Part shown: one piece after another, positions 46,141 through 53,891 of the stretch
Layout of the letters: every line of letters begins with the position of its first letter
Numbering within the stretch: position 1 is the first letter of the stretch
Assembly: GCF_022760805.1 (NCBI RefSeq)
Contig: NZ_JAIVFL010000001.1
Location: 434,001 to 498,000 of the forward strand
Length of the DNA stretch: 64,000 nucleotides
Direction of reading: 5' to 3'
Origin: Candidatus Mycolicibacterium alkanivorans
GTDB taxonomy: Bacteria > Actinomycetota > Actinomycetes > Mycobacteriales > Mycobacteriaceae
Translations under genes and position numbers: made by a program
The notes under the pieces: generated by a model
Told to the model about the DNA's origin: nothing
Databases searched by the model: none
What the model saw: the letters and a program-made list of their open reading frames with translations, nothing else

Positions 46141-47694
46141 TTAGGCTCCCCCTCCCTGATCGACAGGTGCCAGGTTGCCGACCGGCGGCACCTGCGGACC
46201 GGGACCCGCTGGCGGGATGGGTCCGAGAAACGCCGGCGGCGGCGGTGCGATACCGGGCGTGTTGTCGGCGGGGCCAGGCAATGGTCCGACCGGCACAGTG
46301 CGCGCGCCGGGCGGTCCGGGCGCCAGCGGAGCCGCCGGCACGCCCGCAACGTTGGGCGAAAGTTCGCCTGGCACAGCGGCACTGGGCACACCCGGACCGG
46401 GCACCGCGGCCGGGTTGGGGGCCGAGATCGGCACATCGGCGGCGGGGTATCCGCCCGGCACCGGGCCGAACGGGCCTTGCGTCAGGCCGGCGCACGGCAG
46501 CGGGTTGGCCGACGTCGGAATGCCGTCCGCGGGCGGGGTGTACGAGCACGGAGAGCCGGGCCCGACCGCAGGACCGGGATGGTCCGGCGTGCCTTCCAGA
46601 GGCGTCGGTGCAGCCGGTGGGGCACCGTTGGGTTGGCGCGCTCCGTTGGGGTCCGGGAACCGGAACGCCGGCAGGCCCGCGTTGCGCCAGAACTCCTCGG
46701 GGTCGATGCCGCGCTTCTTGAACGCGGCATCCACCCACGGCTGCAGGATCTGGTAAGGGATCAGGTTGACGACCAGGGTCTTGAAGTACGGGCCCGAGCC
46801 GATCGCCTCGGCGAGGGCACCCATGAACTTCGACGCCGTGATGAACGAGTCGGCTAGGTCGACCTTGTGCTTGACCAGCACGTCGCTGATCGTATGTAGC
46901 TGCTCCACAACGTGATTCAGGTTCGGGTTGTCGTTGATGAACCCGGCGAACTGTTGGGAGATCTCCGAGACGTTCTGCAGCAGGTAGTCGATTGCGCGGC
47001 CACGCTCGTTAAGCGCGGCCAGCAGCGTCTGCGCATTGACCGCCAGGCGGTTGATCTGCTCGCTGCGGTTACCCAGCACGGCGGCGACTTTGTTCGCGTT
47101 GGCCAGCAGCTGCTTGAACTGCACGTCACGCTTTCCGATGGTGTCGGAGAACCGGGCCACGCCGTCGAGTGCGGCGCTCAGGTGCGGATAGGTCTGATCG
47201 ATGGTCTCCGACAACACGTTCAACGAACGCTTGACAGTCTCGAGATCCCATCCCTGGGTGGTCTTGGTGGCGTCGAAGACCGCATCGTAGATCTGATAAG
47301 GGGTGGTGGTCTGACCGACCGGCAGAACGCCCCGGGGCTTGAGGGCCTTCTCACCGCGTGGCTCGATCTCGACGGCACGCCTGCCCAGGATGGTCTCGGT
47401 GCGGATGGCCATCCGACTGTCTGTGCCGATCTCCCTGCCGGCCAACGAGAATCCGACCAGCACGTGGTCACCCTCGATGGCCAACGACTTGACCTGGCCG
47501 ACCTCCATGCCGGCGATGCGCACCTTGTCACCCGGATTGATGCCGGCCGAGTCGGCGAACTGGCCGTAGTAGGTGGGCTGCGCGAACAGCTGCGGAATAC
47601 TCACGAAGCTTTGGCCCACGGCGATGACCAGCAGCACGATCACGATGCCGGCCAGGCCGTTCTTGATCCGGTTGTCCGTCTCGAGCGTCCTCAT
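46141..47694 (-). CDS. mce1C: Mce1C-type MCE-family protein
   Basis: A 517-residue subunit starting at ATG 47694, which overlaps the mce1B stop (ATGA). Anchor GLAGIVIVLLVIAVGQSFVS; MCE domain YYGQFADSAGINPGDKVRIA with GMEVGQVKSLAIEGDHVLVG; helical tunnel segment; and a C-terminal Pro-rich tail of about 160 residues (RQPNGAPPAAPTPLEGTPDH). No sign of damage. Confidence 0.91.
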   Translation of the reverse strand: MRTLETDNRIKNGLAGIVIVLLVIAVGQSFVSIPQLFAQPTYYGQFADSAGINPGDKVRIAGMEVGQVKSLAIEGDHVLVGFSLAGREIGTDSRMAIRTETILGRRAVEIEPRGEKALKPRGVLPVGQTTTPYQIYDAVFDATKTTQGWDLETVKRSLNVLSETIDQTYPHLSAALDGVARFSDTIGKRDVQFKQLLANANKVAAVLGNRSEQINRLAVNAQTLLAALNERGRAIDYLLQNVSEISQQFAGFINDNPNLNHVVEQLHTISDVLVKHKVDLADSFITASKFMGALAEAIGSGPYFKTLVVNLIPYQILQPWVDAAFKKRGIDPEEFWRNAGLPAFRFPDPNGARQPNGAPPAAPTPLEGTPDHPGPAVGPGSPCSYTPPADGIPTSANPLPCAGLTQGPFGPVPGGYPAADVPISAPNPAAVPGPGVPSAAVPGELSPNVAGVPAAPLAPGPPGARTVPVGPLPGPADNTPGIAPPPPAFLGPIPPAGPGPQVPPVGNLAPVDQGGGA

Positions 47695-48731
47695 TGCGGG
47701 GTGCACCTACCCGTCGGCTGCTGGGTGATCTTCACGGTGCGGACCGGTCCGCCTGGCTGGAGGCCGTTGAGCTTCAGGTTGATGTCGCACAGATAGAAGT
47801 TGAAGAAGTCACCGTAGATGCCACCGGCGCGGCCGATGATCTTGATGGCCTCCGGCAGTTTGGTCAGCAGGTCGTCCAGCCGGTCCTTGCCGTCGACCAG
47901 TGGCTGCTGAAGGGTCTCCAGCTTGGCGATGGTGTCCTTGAGGAGCGGACGGTCGTCGGCCAGCAGGTCCCCGAGTGTGCCGGAGGCGTTGCTGATGTCG
48001 GCGACGGAGTTGGCCAGCGGATCGGCCCGGTTGCGTAGACCGGTGATCAACACCTCGAGGTTGTTGACGGTCTGGTCGAAGTCCTTCTCGTGCTTGACCG
48101 TGGTGGCCAGCACCGTGTTGAGGTTCGTGATGACATCACCGATCGCCTGATCACGGTCGGCCAGGGTGGAGGTCAATTGCGCTGTCTGGTCGAGGATGTC
48201 GTTGATGGTGCCGCCCTGACCCTGTAGCACGGTGACCAACGAGGACGCGATGGTGTTGACCTTCTCGGGGTCCAACGCCTTGAACAACGGCTTGAAGCCG
48301 CCGATGAGCGCGTCGAGGTCGAGGGCGGGCTGGGTGCGCGACATCGGGATGAATCCGCCCGGCGGCAGGACCCGGTCGGCGCCCTCGCCGGTGCCGCGTT
48401 CGAGATTGACGTAGCGGTTGCCGATCAGGTCCTGGTAACGGATCTGGGCGGTGGTCGACTGGTACAGCGGCAGCGTCCTGTCCACGTTGAGGGTGACCAG
48501 CATGCGGCGACCGTCGTCGACCAGCTTCAGGTTCGAGACCTTGCCGACCTCGACGCCGCCGGCGCGGACGAACTCACCGTCGCGCAGCCCGCTGGCATTG
48601 CTGAACTCCGCGGTGTAGGCGGTGGTCCGGTCGAACCGAAACTGCCCGAAGACGACAACGATGATCGCCGTGAAGAGCAGCAGCACGAACGAGAATGCTG
48701 CGAGTTTGACTGCGGTGCCGGTGATTTTCAT
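47691..48731 (-). CDS. mce1B: Mce1B-type MCE-family protein
   Basis: A 346-residue subunit, starting MKITGTAVKLAAFSFVLLLF. The MCE domain is TTAYTAEFSNASGLRDGEFV with RAGGVEVGKVSNLKLVDDGR, followed by tunnel helices and a C-terminal IYGDFFNFYLCDINLKLNGL. ATG 48731 overlaps the stop of the deleted mce1A (ATGA), so its translation still depends on ribosomes finishing that short remnant. Confidence 0.92.
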   Translation of the reverse strand: MKITGTAVKLAAFSFVLLLFTAIIVVVFGQFRFDRTTAYTAEFSNASGLRDGEFVRAGGVEVGKVSNLKLVDDGRRMLVTLNVDRTLPLYQSTTAQIRYQDLIGNRYVNLERGTGEGADRVLPPGGFIPMSRTQPALDLDALIGGFKPLFKALDPEKVNTIASSLVTVLQGQGGTINDILDQTAQLTSTLADRDQAIGDVITNLNTVLATTVKHEKDFDQTVNNLEVLITGLRNRADPLANSVADISNASGTLGDLLADDRPLLKDTIAKLETLQQPLVDGKDRLDDLLTKLPEAIKIIGRAGGIYGDFFNFYLCDINLKLNGLQPGGPVRTVKITQQPTGRCTPQ

Positions 48732-48982
48732 GGGTTGATCGTGTTCTCCCCGACATGGCGTCCCCAGACATACTCGGTGAGGATCGGCTGGCCCAGCTCG
48801 AAGTGGTTGTAGGGCGCCAGTGACGCGCCATAGTCGGCGACCAGGAACGGCGCGGGCCAGAAGTCCTTGGCGATCGGGGCCAGCGTGCCGAAGCGGGGCT
48901 GGACCTCGAGGTCGAGCTGTAGTACCACCCCCGCCAGCTTGAGCGGGGGTCGCCGCGACGCATTCTCCGGATAGGAGGGCAT
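48728..48982 (-). pseudogene. mce1A: Internally deleted mce1A (84 codons left)
   Basis: The position of mce1A, normally about 400-450 codons, is filled by an 84-codon frame. Its first ~20 residues (ENASRRPPLKLAGVVLQ) look like the cytoplasmic start and first half of the A-subunit anchor. The rest (DFWPAPFLVADYGASLAPYN and HFELGQPILTEYVWGRHVGE-NTINP) is the conserved extreme C-terminus of MceA. The MCE domain and tunnel helices are missing. The deletion kept frame and left the ATGA overlap with mce1B. YrbE1B stops 4 nt before its ATG. The peptide is unlikely to function as a subunit. Confidence 0.88.
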
Positions 48983-48986
48983 CCGG

Positions 48987-49856
48987 TTATACCGTGAGGT
49001 TGAAGTTTGGGTTGGTGCCGTAGAGCGCCAACGACGCCAGCAGGACCACCAACGCGACCGCGACCAGCGACGCGCGCATCGACACCCCCACCGCCTCGCC
49101 GACGCCGACCGGACCGCCGCTGGCGTTGTAGCCGAAGTAGCAGTGGTTGATCATCACGAAGACGGCGATGATTATCGCCAGCACGAAGGACCAGAACACG
49201 TCATCGGGCCGCAGGAACGTGCGGAAGTAGTGGTCGTAGGTGCCTGTCGACTGCCCGTAGAACACGGTGGTGGTGAGCTGCGCGGCCAGGAACGACAGCA
49301 GCAGCGCCATCGCATACAGCGGGACGATCACCACGATGCCGGCCAGGATCCGCGTCGACACCAGGTAGCTGATTGACTTGATACCCATCACCTCGAGGGC
49401 ATCGATCTCCTCGCTGATCCGCATGGCACCCAGCTCGGCTGTGGCGCCGGCACCGACCGTCGCGGCCAGCGCGTGCCCGGACACCAGCGGTGCCACCACG
49501 CGGACGTTGACCAGTGCGGCTACGAATCCGGTGAACGCCTCCACGCCGATGTTGCCCAGCGAGGCGTAGCCCTGGATCGCGATGAGCGAGCCGCCGGACA
49601 GCGTGACGAAGCCGACGATGGCGATCGTGCCGCCGATGACGGCCATGGCGCCGGTGCCCATGCCGATCTCGGCGATCAGCCGCAACGTGGCGCGGCGGTA
49701 GTACCGCAGGGCGTGCGGAATCTGGCCCACCGCAGTGACGGTGAACCAGGCCACTTCGCCGACACTCTCGGCGAACCGCGCCGGCGCACCTGCCCACCGC
49801 GAGGCGATCGTGTACGCGCGGGGGTACCGGCTGCGCAGGACTGCCGCTGTGCTCAT
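48987..49856 (-). CDS. yrbE1B: YrbE1B, Mce permease subunit
   Basis: A 289-residue MlaE/YrbE permease. ATG 49856 begins MSTAAVLRSRYPRAYTIASR, one base after the yrbE1A stop. The MlaE signature SEEIDALEVMGIKSISYLVS contains the EExDAL coupling motif that contacts the MceG ATPase. About six hydrophobic segments include GTGAMAVIGGTIAIVGFVTL and AGIVVIVPLYAMALLLSFLA. Works with YrbE1A in the inner membrane as the Mce1 translocator. Confidence 0.94.
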   Translation of the reverse strand: MSTAAVLRSRYPRAYTIASRWAGAPARFAESVGEVAWFTVTAVGQIPHALRYYRRATLRLIAEIGMGTGAMAVIGGTIAIVGFVTLSGGSLIAIQGYASLGNIGVEAFTGFVAALVNVRVVAPLVSGHALAATVGAGATAELGAMRISEEIDALEVMGIKSISYLVSTRILAGIVVIVPLYAMALLLSFLAAQLTTTVFYGQSTGTYDHYFRTFLRPDDVFWSFVLAIIIAVFVMINHCYFGYNASGGPVGVGEAVGVSMRASLVAVALVVLLASLALYGTNPNFNLTV

Positions 49857-49857
49857 C

Positions 49858-50655
49858 TCACCGCCCCGTTCCGAACCGGACACCTATGGTCGTCAGCACC
49901 ACGTTCACGGCGAACAGCGCGACGACGGACAGAACCAGCGTCTCGTTCACCGCCGTGCCGAGGCCCTTCGCACCGCCGGAGACCGTCAGGCCGCGGTAGC
50001 AGCCGACCAGACCGGCGATCAGCCCGAAGGCGAGGGCCTTGACGATCGAGATGACCACCTCGGGCAGGCCGGTGATCAGCGTGAGGGTCGAGACGTAAGC
50101 GCCGGCCGAGACGTTCTGCCCGTAGACACCGAAGATGAATCCGCCGACCAGGCCGATGGTGATGACGGCGCCGTTGAGCAGGACGGCCACGAAGGTGGAG
50201 GCCACCACGCGCGGCAGGACAAGCCGGTGGATGGGATCGATGCCGAGTACTTCGAGTGCATCGATCTCCTCACGGATGGTGCGGGCACCGAGGTCGGCGC
50301 AGATGGCCGTCGACCCGGCGCCGGCGACCACGAGCACGGTCACGATTGGACCCAGCTGAGTCACGGCGGCCAGGGCCGCGCCCGCGCCCGAGGCGTCGGC
50401 GGCGCCGAACTCGACCAACAGGATGTTGATGGTGAAGATGATGAGGATCGTGTTCGGGACGGCCACGGCGACGGTGGGCAAGAAGGTCACCCGGAAGAGG
50501 AACCAGCTCTGGATGACGAACTCACGAAACTCGAACGGCCACTTGGTGGTGGCCTTCGCCGTCAGCACGCACATACGGAAGAAGCCGCCGACGGCGTTCA
50601 GCGGCGCGCGCATCCGTTCCTGGATGAAGCCGGACACCCCGGCCGACGCTGTCAC
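49858..50655 (-). CDS. yrbE1A: YrbE1A, Mce permease subunit
   Basis: A 265-residue MlaE/YrbE permease. GTG 50655 (VTASAGVSGFIQERMRAPLN) is chosen because it aligns with the remembered start of the M. tuberculosis protein. A longer frame from GTG 50742 adds an Arg-rich leader that looks non-coding. Motifs: GGFFRMCVLTAKATTKWPFE, AGAGSTAICADLGARTIREE and the coupling motif EEIDALEVLGIDPIHRLVLP. First gene of the mce1-type operon. The usual upstream fadD5 is missing apart from a scrap. Confidence 0.93.
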   Translation of the reverse strand: MTASAGVSGFIQERMRAPLNAVGGFFRMCVLTAKATTKWPFEFREFVIQSWFLFRVTFLPTVAVAVPNTILIIFTINILLVEFGAADASGAGAALAAVTQLGPIVTVLVVAGAGSTAICADLGARTIREEIDALEVLGIDPIHRLVLPRVVASTFVAVLLNGAVITIGLVGGFIFGVYGQNVSAGAYVSTLTLITGLPEVVISIVKALAFGLIAGLVGCYRGLTVSGGAKGLGTAVNETLVLSVVALFAVNVVLTTIGVRFGTGR

Positions 50656-50888
50656 CGAGGCACCCGCAGGACGGGTCCGCGGACGTCGTCGCGGCCCGTC
50701 GGCACTCCGTGTGGCACATACCCTCCTCGCACCGACCCGCACTCAGTGACCGGCGTCTCCCTACCCTTCGGTAGTGAGGCGGACAACCCGGAATGTACCC
50801 GATGGCATACGGGCGGTGCACCACATCTGCACTATTAACCCTCCATGTCATTTCCGTCATTATTTCCGGTGCGCGAAGGAATCGCCTG

Positions 50889-51022
50889 CTAGCCGGGATC
50901 GGCTGCATCCGAAGCGTTTTGGGCGCCCGGATCGCTATTGACGACGGTGCCGAATCGGACTCGCAGTTCGATTTTGAGACTTTGCCGGCGGGATTGCGGG
51001 GCAACGCATCGACGATTTCGAG
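50889..51022 (-). pseudogene. fadD5: 3' remnant of a fadD5-like acyl-CoA ligase
   Basis: The 531-bp gap upstream of yrbE1A contains LEIVDALPRNPAGKVSK (51022 to 50972), the A10 catalytic-lysine motif that ends acyl-CoA ligases. A one-base shift right after it restores ELRVRFGTVVNSDPGAQNAS followed by DAADPG and TAG at 50889, a normal FadD C-terminus. Everything upstream is gone. In M. tuberculosis fadD5 heads the mce1 operon, so this marks its deletion. The rest of the gap (50656-50888 and 51023-51186) shows no gene. Confidence 0.7.
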
Positions 51023-51186
51023 TCCTGTGTGAACTCGACACCGAACTGACCGGGCATCGTTATGTTTGATCAAAGCTGGTGTTGCCTGGGTCACACTATT
51101 GCCTTGCCGCCGCCCACACAAGCCCTCGGAGGTCACGTGAACGCGCCTGATCGAGCAGCTGGAGCGAAACGGGATGCGGGGCTGAC

Positions 51187-51630
51187 TCAGGAATTGGCGC
51201 TGAGGTGCTCGGCGCGGGTTTTGAGGTTGCCGGCCAGGTGCTCGAGCACGTCGTTGGACAGCTTCTTGATCATCAGGCTGGGCAGCGCCACGGAGGTCTC
51301 CACCTCGAGGTCCACAGTCAGCAGACTCGACGGGCCCATCGCCACCACGGAGAACAGCTGATCCTGCTTAGTGAACACGTCACCCTGCTGCAGCATGGTC
51401 TGGATCTGGTTTTCCCCCGGGTAGTAGACCGCCTGGATGAAGGTGCTCTCGTGGCCCTGGATCACGGTGTCGATCCGAAGCTGGCTGGGCCGGCCGTCGT
51501 CATAGCGGGCCAGGATGTAGACGGCCTTGACCTCGTCGTTCCACTGCGGGTAGGCCTCGAAGTCGGCGACGATGTCGAGGATCGATCTGGCATCGGCGTT
51601 GACCTCTAGGGTCTTGGAGACGAGCGGCAT
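51187..51630 (-). CDS. SRPBCC/polyketide cyclase family protein (TB18.5-like)
   Basis: A 147-residue START-like (SRPBCC) protein. It begins MPLVSKTLEVNADARSILDI with VADFEAYPQWNDEVKAVYIL, the standard first helix of the fold, and ends LSNDVLEHLAGNLKTRAEHL. The cavity of such proteins binds hydrophobic ligands. By gene order it matches M. tuberculosis Rv0164. No signal sequence. Ligand unknown. Confidence 0.87.
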   Translation of the reverse strand: MPLVSKTLEVNADARSILDIVADFEAYPQWNDEVKAVYILARYDDGRPSQLRIDTVIQGHESTFIQAVYYPGENQIQTMLQQGDVFTKQDQLFSVVAMGPSSLLTVDLEVETSVALPSLMIKKLSNDVLEHLAGNLKTRAEHLSANS

Positions 51631-51703
51631 CGGCCGATCATATCCAGCGGTGCGGGGTGGCCGTCCCTCTCGGGCGCTCCTGCGCGTGCATCGTCGGACA
51701 GCG

Positions 51704-52366
51704 TTACGCGTTGGCCTTCTTGCCCGCCGCGCCGCCCAGCGGCGACTCGACGCGGATCTTCTCGTCGCGGATGAGACCGCGCAGCAGCGCGGTGCTGAAC
51801 TCGGCGGCGATCTCCTGGGCGCTGCGCCGGCCGTCGGGCCGCAGCCAGCGGTACGCCCCCAGCGTCATGCCGATGTAGCCCAGCGCCACCACATGCGAGT
51901 CGCACTCGTAGAACTCGCCACTGGCGATACCTCGGTCGATCAGCCCGGTCACGTGCTCGTAGACCTGGGTCTCCTTCTCGCGGACCTCGGCGACCTGTTC
52001 GTCGGTGAACCATTCGGAGATGTAGGGCTGCTCCTGGAAGTACACCGCGGCACCCTCGGGGTCCTTGGCGATGTTGGTCAACAGCCGCACGGTGTACTGG
52101 TAGAGCGCCTCGCGGGCGGTCCAGGACGGGTCGTCGTGCACCGCGGCCAGCGTGCGCTGCGCCGCACGCTGATAGATGTCGAAGAGGATCAGCGACTTGC
52201 TGGCGTAGTAGTGGTAAACGGTCGCCTTGTTCAGGCCGACGACATCGGCGACGTCGTCCATCCGGGTGCCGTGATAGCCCCGGGCGGCGAACAGCTTCGT
52301 GGCGACGACCAGCAACTCTTCGCGCCGGGTCATCCCGTTCTCGGGTGGCATGATGTCCTCGCTCAT
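51704..52366 (-). CDS. TetR-family regulator (Rv0158-like)
   Basis: A 220-residue TetR regulator. The HTH is ELLVVATKLFAARGYHGTRM with DDVADVVGLNKATVYHYYAS-KSLI. The C-terminal domain belongs to a TetR_C class with GMTLGAYRWLRPDGRRSAQE, typical of regulators linked to acyl-CoA metabolism. ATG 52366 follows CGGAG by 5 nt. Matches Rv0158 by position, upstream of the transhydrogenase in other mycobacteria. Target unknown. Confidence 0.88.
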   Translation of the reverse strand: MSEDIMPPENGMTRREELLVVATKLFAARGYHGTRMDDVADVVGLNKATVYHYYASKSLILFDIYQRAAQRTLAAVHDDPSWTAREALYQYTVRLLTNIAKDPEGAAVYFQEQPYISEWFTDEQVAEVREKETQVYEHVTGLIDRGIASGEFYECDSHVVALGYIGMTLGAYRWLRPDGRRSAQEIAAEFSTALLRGLIRDEKIRVESPLGGAAGKKANA

Positions 52367-52492
52367 TTTACTCCGACTCCAGCCGGCTCTCTATCAACTG
52401 GTTGGACAGTGTAGGCAATGGCGGTGATCCGAGTTGCGGCGCGTGCCGCCGGGATAGACTCCCGAGCAGAGGGCAGCGTTGGAAGGACTGGT

Positions 52493-52603
52493 ATGGATCC
52501 GAACCCGGATTACGACGCGAGTGACGAAGTCGAGTACTTCTTCAGCTGGCTGCCGTGGGCATTGCGCGGGGTCTACCCACCGCCCGCTTATCCCCCGGTC
52601 TGA
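52493..52603 (+). CDS. Very small conserved protein (36 aa, Rv0157A-like)
   Basis: A 36-codon frame, MDPNPDYDASDEVEYFFSWL followed by PWALRGVYPPPAYPPV, with GGAAGGA five bases before ATG 52493. Acidic start, aromatic core and Pro-rich tail are unusual for random sequence. By position between the Rv0158-like TetR gene and the transhydrogenase genes it fits the small M. tuberculosis ORF Rv0157A (from memory). Function unknown. Confidence 0.75.
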   Translation: MDPNPDYDASDEVEYFFSWLPWALRGVYPPPAYPPV

Positions 52604-52628
52604 CCGACACCGCCGTCAACCTGTCGCC

Positions 52629-53786
52629 GTGCCCCCCGGCCTGCGGGCGATGCTCGCCCGGGACCCCGACGAGCCGCACCGCGCGGCGAGCTCGCTCGAG
52701 CTCCTTTTCGACCTGGTGTTCGTCGTCGCCGTATCCCAGGCCTCCGGCGCCCTGCACCACCTCTGGGAGGAACAGCACTTCGCCGCAGGCGTGCTCGCCT
52801 ACGCGATGGTGTTCTTCGCGATCCTCAACGCCTGGATCAACTTCACCTGGTTCGCCAGCGCCTACGACACCGACGACTGGCTCTACCGGCTGACCACCTT
52901 CGTCCAGATGGCCGGGGCGTTGACCATCGCCGCGGGCGCGCAGCGAGCGATGCTGGACAACGACTTCGCGGCCATCGTGGTCGGTTACGTCATCATGCGG
53001 GTGGCGATGGCCGGGCAGTGGACCCGCGCGGCGATCAGCGATCCCGATTACCGGGGCACCTGTGTGCGCTACGCCGTGGGCATCCTGGTCGTCCAGGTGC
53101 TGTGGGTGGCCTGGTGGCTGGTCGACGGTCCGGTTTGGCTGTTCCCGGTCCTGGCGGCGGTGGACCTGGCCGTCGCGCCGATCGCCGAGCATCACCGTCA
53201 GACGGCTTTTCATCACCATCACATCGCTGAACGGTACGGCTTGTTCACGCTGATCGTGCTCGGTGAATCGGTTCTGGCGGTGGCCAATTCGATCATCGGA
53301 AGCATGTCCGACGCCGCCGAACGCACCGGGCTGATCGTCATCGCCGCCTGCTCGTTGGTCATCGTGGCTGCCATGTGGTGGATTTACTTCGACCGCCCCC
53401 AGCACGACCAGACGGTCACCCGGCCGCGGGCATTCTTCTGGGGGTACATGCACTACTTCGTCTTCGCCTCGGCGGCAGCGTTCTCGGCGGGAGTCGAGGT
53501 CGCGATTGCAGTGCGCCTGCACGAGAGCCATCTGCCGCATACGGTGGCGGGCCTGACGCTGACAATTCCACTCGCGGTGTTCGTGGTCGCGACGTGGCTT
53601 TCAATCGACGCCGTGCGCCGCGACGCGATTCAGGCCGTCGGCACGGTGTGCCTCGGAGCGGCTCTGTTGCTCAGCGCGCTGTTGCCCTATCCGTTGTTCG
53701 GCGCGGCAGCGGTGATGGTCGCGGCGGCCGCTCTGGTCAGCTGGCGCCACGCCGCCGAAAGCGCAACCTGCCTGGGCCGGCCCTGA
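52629..53786 (+). CDS. Low-temperature-requirement A (LtrA) family membrane protein
   Basis: A 385-residue protein with about ten to twelve helices. The LtrA signature lies at the start: ASSLELLFDLVFVVAVSQAS, then LAYAMVFFAILNAWINFTWF and ASAYDTDDWLYRLTTFVQM. A His-rich loop (AFHHHHIAERYGLFTLIVLG followed by ESVLAVANSIIG) is conserved in the family. GTG 52629 is the likely start; ATG 52650 is possible. LtrA proteins are required for cold growth in Listeria; their biochemical role is unknown. Lies between the 36-aa gene and pntB, where M. tuberculosis has nothing, so it may be inserted. Confidence 0.85.
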   Translation: MPPGLRAMLARDPDEPHRAASSLELLFDLVFVVAVSQASGALHHLWEEQHFAAGVLAYAMVFFAILNAWINFTWFASAYDTDDWLYRLTTFVQMAGALTIAAGAQRAMLDNDFAAIVVGYVIMRVAMAGQWTRAAISDPDYRGTCVRYAVGILVVQVLWVAWWLVDGPVWLFPVLAAVDLAVAPIAEHHRQTAFHHHHIAERYGLFTLIVLGESVLAVANSIIGSMSDAAERTGLIVIAACSLVIVAAMWWIYFDRPQHDQTVTRPRAFFWGYMHYFVFASAAAFSAGVEVAIAVRLHESHLPHTVAGLTLTIPLAVFVVATWLSIDAVRRDAIQAVGTVCLGAALLLSALLPYPLFGAAAVMVAAAALVSWRHAAESATCLGRP

Positions 53787-53823
53787 TCCAGACCGGCGCT
53801 GGAGACTGTCGCACTCGGTTCGC

Positions 53824-53859
53824 CGAGATCGACGTAATGGTGTGCCGCACTCGCACTTT
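53824..53859. repeat. Second copy of the intergenic CGAGATCGACG...CACTTT element
   Basis: CGAGATCGACG (53824-53834) and GTGCCGCACTCGCACTTT (53842-53859) repeat the left arm and core of the element at 2731-2787. The right arm is missing, so no long hairpin forms. Both copies lie between convergent genes. Confidence 0.6.
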
Positions 53860-53891
53860 CGCGCCCGATTGCCGGTTTGGGCGAGAGGGTG

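Noticed and set aside
45175..46857. 560-codon + strand frame opposite mce1C/mce1D
   Set aside because: Antisense shadow of conserved MCE genes.
50656..50742. Longer yrbE1A start at GTG 50742
   Set aside because: Adds an Arg-rich leader without similarity to YrbE proteins; GTG 50655 fits the known length of 265 residues.
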